64,000 nucleotides of DNA from Streptomyces sp. NBC_01314 (GTDB lineage: Bacteria; Actinomycetota; Actinomycetes; Streptomycetales; Streptomycetaceae), in contig NZ_CP108394.1 of NCBI RefSeq assembly GCF_041435215.1, forward strand, positions 9,672,001-9,736,000, given 5' to 3'. Under the pieces are notes generated by a model. It was given only the letters and a program-made list of their open reading frames with translations, made no database searches and had not been told where the DNA came from. The position numbers and the translations under genes are program-made. Positions 61,795 through 64,000 of the stretch are shown here, in pieces. Each line of letters opens with the position of its first letter. Within the stretch, counting starts at the first letter, position 1.

Positions 61795-64000
61795 CGAGCA
61801 CGACGACGCCCCGCCGCGCCAAGGTGAGGGCCGCACAGCTCAACGGAGTCGACGCCGTCGAGGTGAGCGACGACGGGCTGCTGCTCACCGTCACCTTCCT
61901 CGGCAAGGCCCCGCACGGCATCTGCCCGGAGAACGTCCGCATCGACGGCGGCCGCCGTATCACCGGCATCACCGCCGTCGACGTCAGCGTCGAGCGGGAG
62001 GAGGACCCGGAACTCGACGACCGGCTCTACGTCACCCTCGACCAGGCCGGCGACACCTCCCGCTACCGGTTCTCCCTCGTCGAGACCGACCCGTACGGGC
62101 GGCCCGGGACCGAGCCGTACCGGGGCTTCGACCAGCGCTACCACAGCGCCGGCTTCGCCTTCCGGCCCGACTGCCCGACGACCTTCGACTGCAAGGACGA
62201 CGAGCGGGAGCCCGAGGGCTTCCCGGCCGCGCCCGTCATCGACTACACGGCCCGCGACTACGACACCATCCGCAAGCTGCTCCTCGACCGGCTCGCGCTC
62301 ACCACCCCCGACTGGGTCGAGCGCAACCCCGCCGACCTCGGTATGACCCTCGTCGAGCTGCTCGCGTACACCGGCGACCGGATCAGCTACCAGCAGGACG
62401 CGGTCGCCACCGAGGCCTACCTCGACACCGCGCGCCGCCGGATCTCCGTACGCCGTCATGTCCGGCTCATCGACTACGCGATGCACGACGGCTGCACCGC
62501 CCGGGTCTACGTCACCGTGCAGACCGCCGGCGACCAGACCTTCACCCCGGGCACCTTCCGCTTCGCCTCCGTCGACGTCCGCACCCTCGACCCGCACGAC
62601 CGGCCCGAACCCGGCACGGTCGTCGACGAGAACGACCTCGCCGACCTCGACGAGCGCGGCTCGGTGGAGGTCTTCGAACCGGTCGTCTCCGCCGACCCGT
62701 TGGAGCTGCGCGTCGCGCACAACGCGATCCGGCTGTGGACCTGGGGCGGCGACGTGCGCACCCTGCCGAAGGCCGCCACCTCCGCCACCCTGCGCGACCA
62801 GTGGGTCGACCCGGAGACCTGCCGGGATCGCCGACTCGACCTGAAGCCGGGTGACGTACTCGTCCTGGAGGAGGTCAGAGGCCCGCGCACCGGCACGCCC
62901 GGCGACGCCGACCCGAGCCACCGGCAGGCCGTCCGTCTCACCTCCGTCACCCCGGCCGTCGACCGCATCGAGGACCAGCCGGTCCTGGAGATCGCCTGGG
63001 CCACCGAGGACGCCCTGCGCTTCCCGCTCTGCCTCACCACCCGCGGCGGCCGCGACTGCCTGCCCGTCGAGGACGTGACGATCGCCCGCGGCAATGTCGT
63101 CCTCGTCGACCACGGCCGGACCCTCGGCGGACTCCCCGAGACGTTGACCGCGCCGCCCGTACCCGCGGAAGTCGCCCCCTGCGCCCCTCCCGACTTCGGC
63201 TGCCACGACCGCGACGAGGGCAACGCCCCCGCACGGCTCATCAACTCCCTCACGGACAAGACGGAATCGGGCAAGGCGCTCACCCCCGACGACGTCCGCG
63301 AGCTGTTCCAGGTGGCGGGGCAGGAAGCGACCACCAGAGCCGGACTCGGCCTGGAAAGCGCCGGCCAGCGGCACGAACGTGTCGTCCCCGGCACGGCCTA
63401 CGCCCAGGCCTCTGCTCTGCGGACCCTGCTCGCCCAGTCCGTCTACCCGGGCATCCGGCCCCGCTTCCGCCCTGTCCTCGGCCGTACGCCCGTCGTCCAG
63501 GCCGTGCCGTTCCCCGACCCGGGGACCGTCGCCGCCGGACAGGCCGAGCGGATCGCCGCCATCCCGGGCCGCGTCCGGCAGCGGCTCGTCGAACTGTGGC
63601 GCAGCGCCCGCGACCGGGACGGACTCGGCGAGGCGGAGATCGCCGAACTGGCCGTGATCTACGGCCTGAAGTTGCTCGAACGCATCGAGCTGCGCCGCCA
63701 CCCGGTCCGGGCCCTGCGCGAACTCCTGCACCGCAGCGACCAGTTGCTCGACGCCAAGCTGCGCCGCGTCGAGGTCCTCACGGCACGTGCCCGCGCGGGC
63801 ACCGTCCTCGACGGGCACATCGCCTGGGAGATCGCCCACAGCTGGGGCCCGGCCCACATGGCCGGACTGCACCCCGACGAGCCGGTTCTACGCGGCTCCG
63901 CGACCGACGCCCTCGGCCAGGACCCGCGCCGCGCCCTGCCCGCCGTACGCCTCCACGAAGGCGACGACGTGACCTGGGAGCCACGCCGCGACCTGCTCGA
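61791..64000 (+). CDS. Baseplate J-like protein (Afp11/gp6-like), truncated by window end
   Basis: At least 736 residues, open at the right edge. An N-terminal beta domain (VEVSDDGLLLTVTFLGKAPH) is followed by the baseplate J signature IDYTARDYDTIRKLLLDRLA, TPDWVERNPADLGMTLVELL, AYTGDRISYQQDAVATEAYL and RRHVRLIDYAMHDG (about 150-235). This is the large wedge subunit that holds the baseplate ring. The end should lie shortly beyond the window, followed by further baseplate genes. Confidence 0.94.
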   Translation, partial: MTSTTTPRRAKVRAAQLNGVDAVEVSDDGLLLTVTFLGKAPHGICPENVRIDGGRRITGITAVDVSVEREEDPELDDRLYVTLDQAGDTSRYRFSLVETDPYGRPGTEPYRGFDQRYHSAGFAFRPDCPTTFDCKDDEREPEGFPAAPVIDYTARDYDTIRKLLLDRLALTTPDWVERNPADLGMTLVELLAYTGDRISYQQDAVATEAYLDTARRRISVRRHVRLIDYAMHDGCTARVYVTVQTAGDQTFTPGTFRFASVDVRTLDPHDRPEPGTVVDENDLADLDERGSVEVFEPVVSADPLELRVAHNAIRLWTWGGDVRTLPKAATSATLRDQWVDPETCRDRRLDLKPGDVLVLEEVRGPRTGTPGDADPSHRQAVRLTSVTPAVDRIEDQPVLEIAWATEDALRFPLCLTTRGGRDCLPVEDVTIARGNVVLVDHGRTLGGLPETLTAPPVPAEVAPCAPPDFGCHDRDEGNAPARLINSLTDKTESGKALTPDDVRELFQVAGQEATTRAGLGLESAGQRHERVVPGTAYAQASALRTLLAQSVYPGIRPRFRPVLGRTPVVQAVPFPDPGTVAAGQAERIAAIPGRVRQRLVELWRSARDRDGLGEAEIAELAVIYGLKLLERIELRRHPVRALRELLHRSDQLLDAKLRRVEVLTARARAGTVLDGHIAWEIAHSWGPAHMAGLHPDEPVLRGSATDALGQDPRRALPAVRLHEGDDVTWEPRRDLL

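Overview
The window is about 70% G+C or higher. Its genes have strong G/C third-position bias, many GTG starts, GGAGG-type ribosome binding sites and ATGA/GTGA overlaps. The gene families (a conservon operon, DUF5709, DUF742, TTA-codon genes, a Streptomyces-type contractile injection locus) point to a chromosomal segment of a Streptomyces. No rRNA, tRNA, CRISPR array or replication origin was seen.

Layout. 1-4 kb: the N-terminal half of a SNF2 helicase running off the left edge, a small membrane protein, two unknown proteins and a methyltransferase. 4.2-11 kb: an MHYT sensor, then a conservon (cvnA histidine-kinase-like protein, cvnB roadblock, cvnC DUF742, cvnD GTPase) with a second cvnB paralogue and a relic of a second cvnC tail. 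11-20 kb: thioesterase II, a DUF3516-type helicase, a YdjM-like membrane hydrolase, DUF5709, and a heterodimeric ABC exporter whose two halves carry complementary defects. 20-29 kb: L,D-transpeptidase-like lipoprotein, secreted PNGase A-like amidase, dicarboxylate symporter, a divergent MarR/ABC exporter pair, MltG and a flavin monooxygenase. 29-32 kb: a collapsed sulfonate-uptake operon (leader peptide, ssuC tail relic, ssuB), a YjbQ protein, and decayed TPR and LLM-oxidoreductase fragments.

32.8-41.7 kb: a compact secondary-metabolite locus. An A-T-TE synthetase of the polyporic acid type (EchA/TerA), here broken by a one-base frameshift, is followed by a TerB-like reductase, a TerC-like SnoaL dehydratase and a dedicated prephenate dehydratase that could supply phenylpyruvate. 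This fits a p-terphenyl pathway. A LysR regulator, an AzoR-type quinone reductase, a BBE-like FAD oxidoreductase and a TetR regulator follow. In-frame TTA codons in the synthetase, the LysR gene and the FAD enzyme suggest bldA control.

41.7-43.7 kb: debris made of fragments of an SDR, a YjbQ-like tail, an IS3-family element, an HTH protein and an IS1182-like transposase, then a promoter region.

43.7-64 kb (continuing past the right edge): a phage-tail-like extracellular/cytoplasmic contractile injection system (eCIS). It encodes sheath, tube, a gp26-like zinc-ribbon protein, a DUF4255 tail-terminator protein, AAA+ ATPase, a giant 2236-residue DUF4157 cargo protein ending in an HNH-like nuclease domain, a putative immunity protein, LysM/gp53-like adaptors, the spike hub, the gpV spike, a PAAR-like tip (with a TTA codon), gp25 and a gpJ-like baseplate protein. 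The genes are co-directional and mostly overlapping, so this is probably one or a few long transcripts building a single particle with its cargo.
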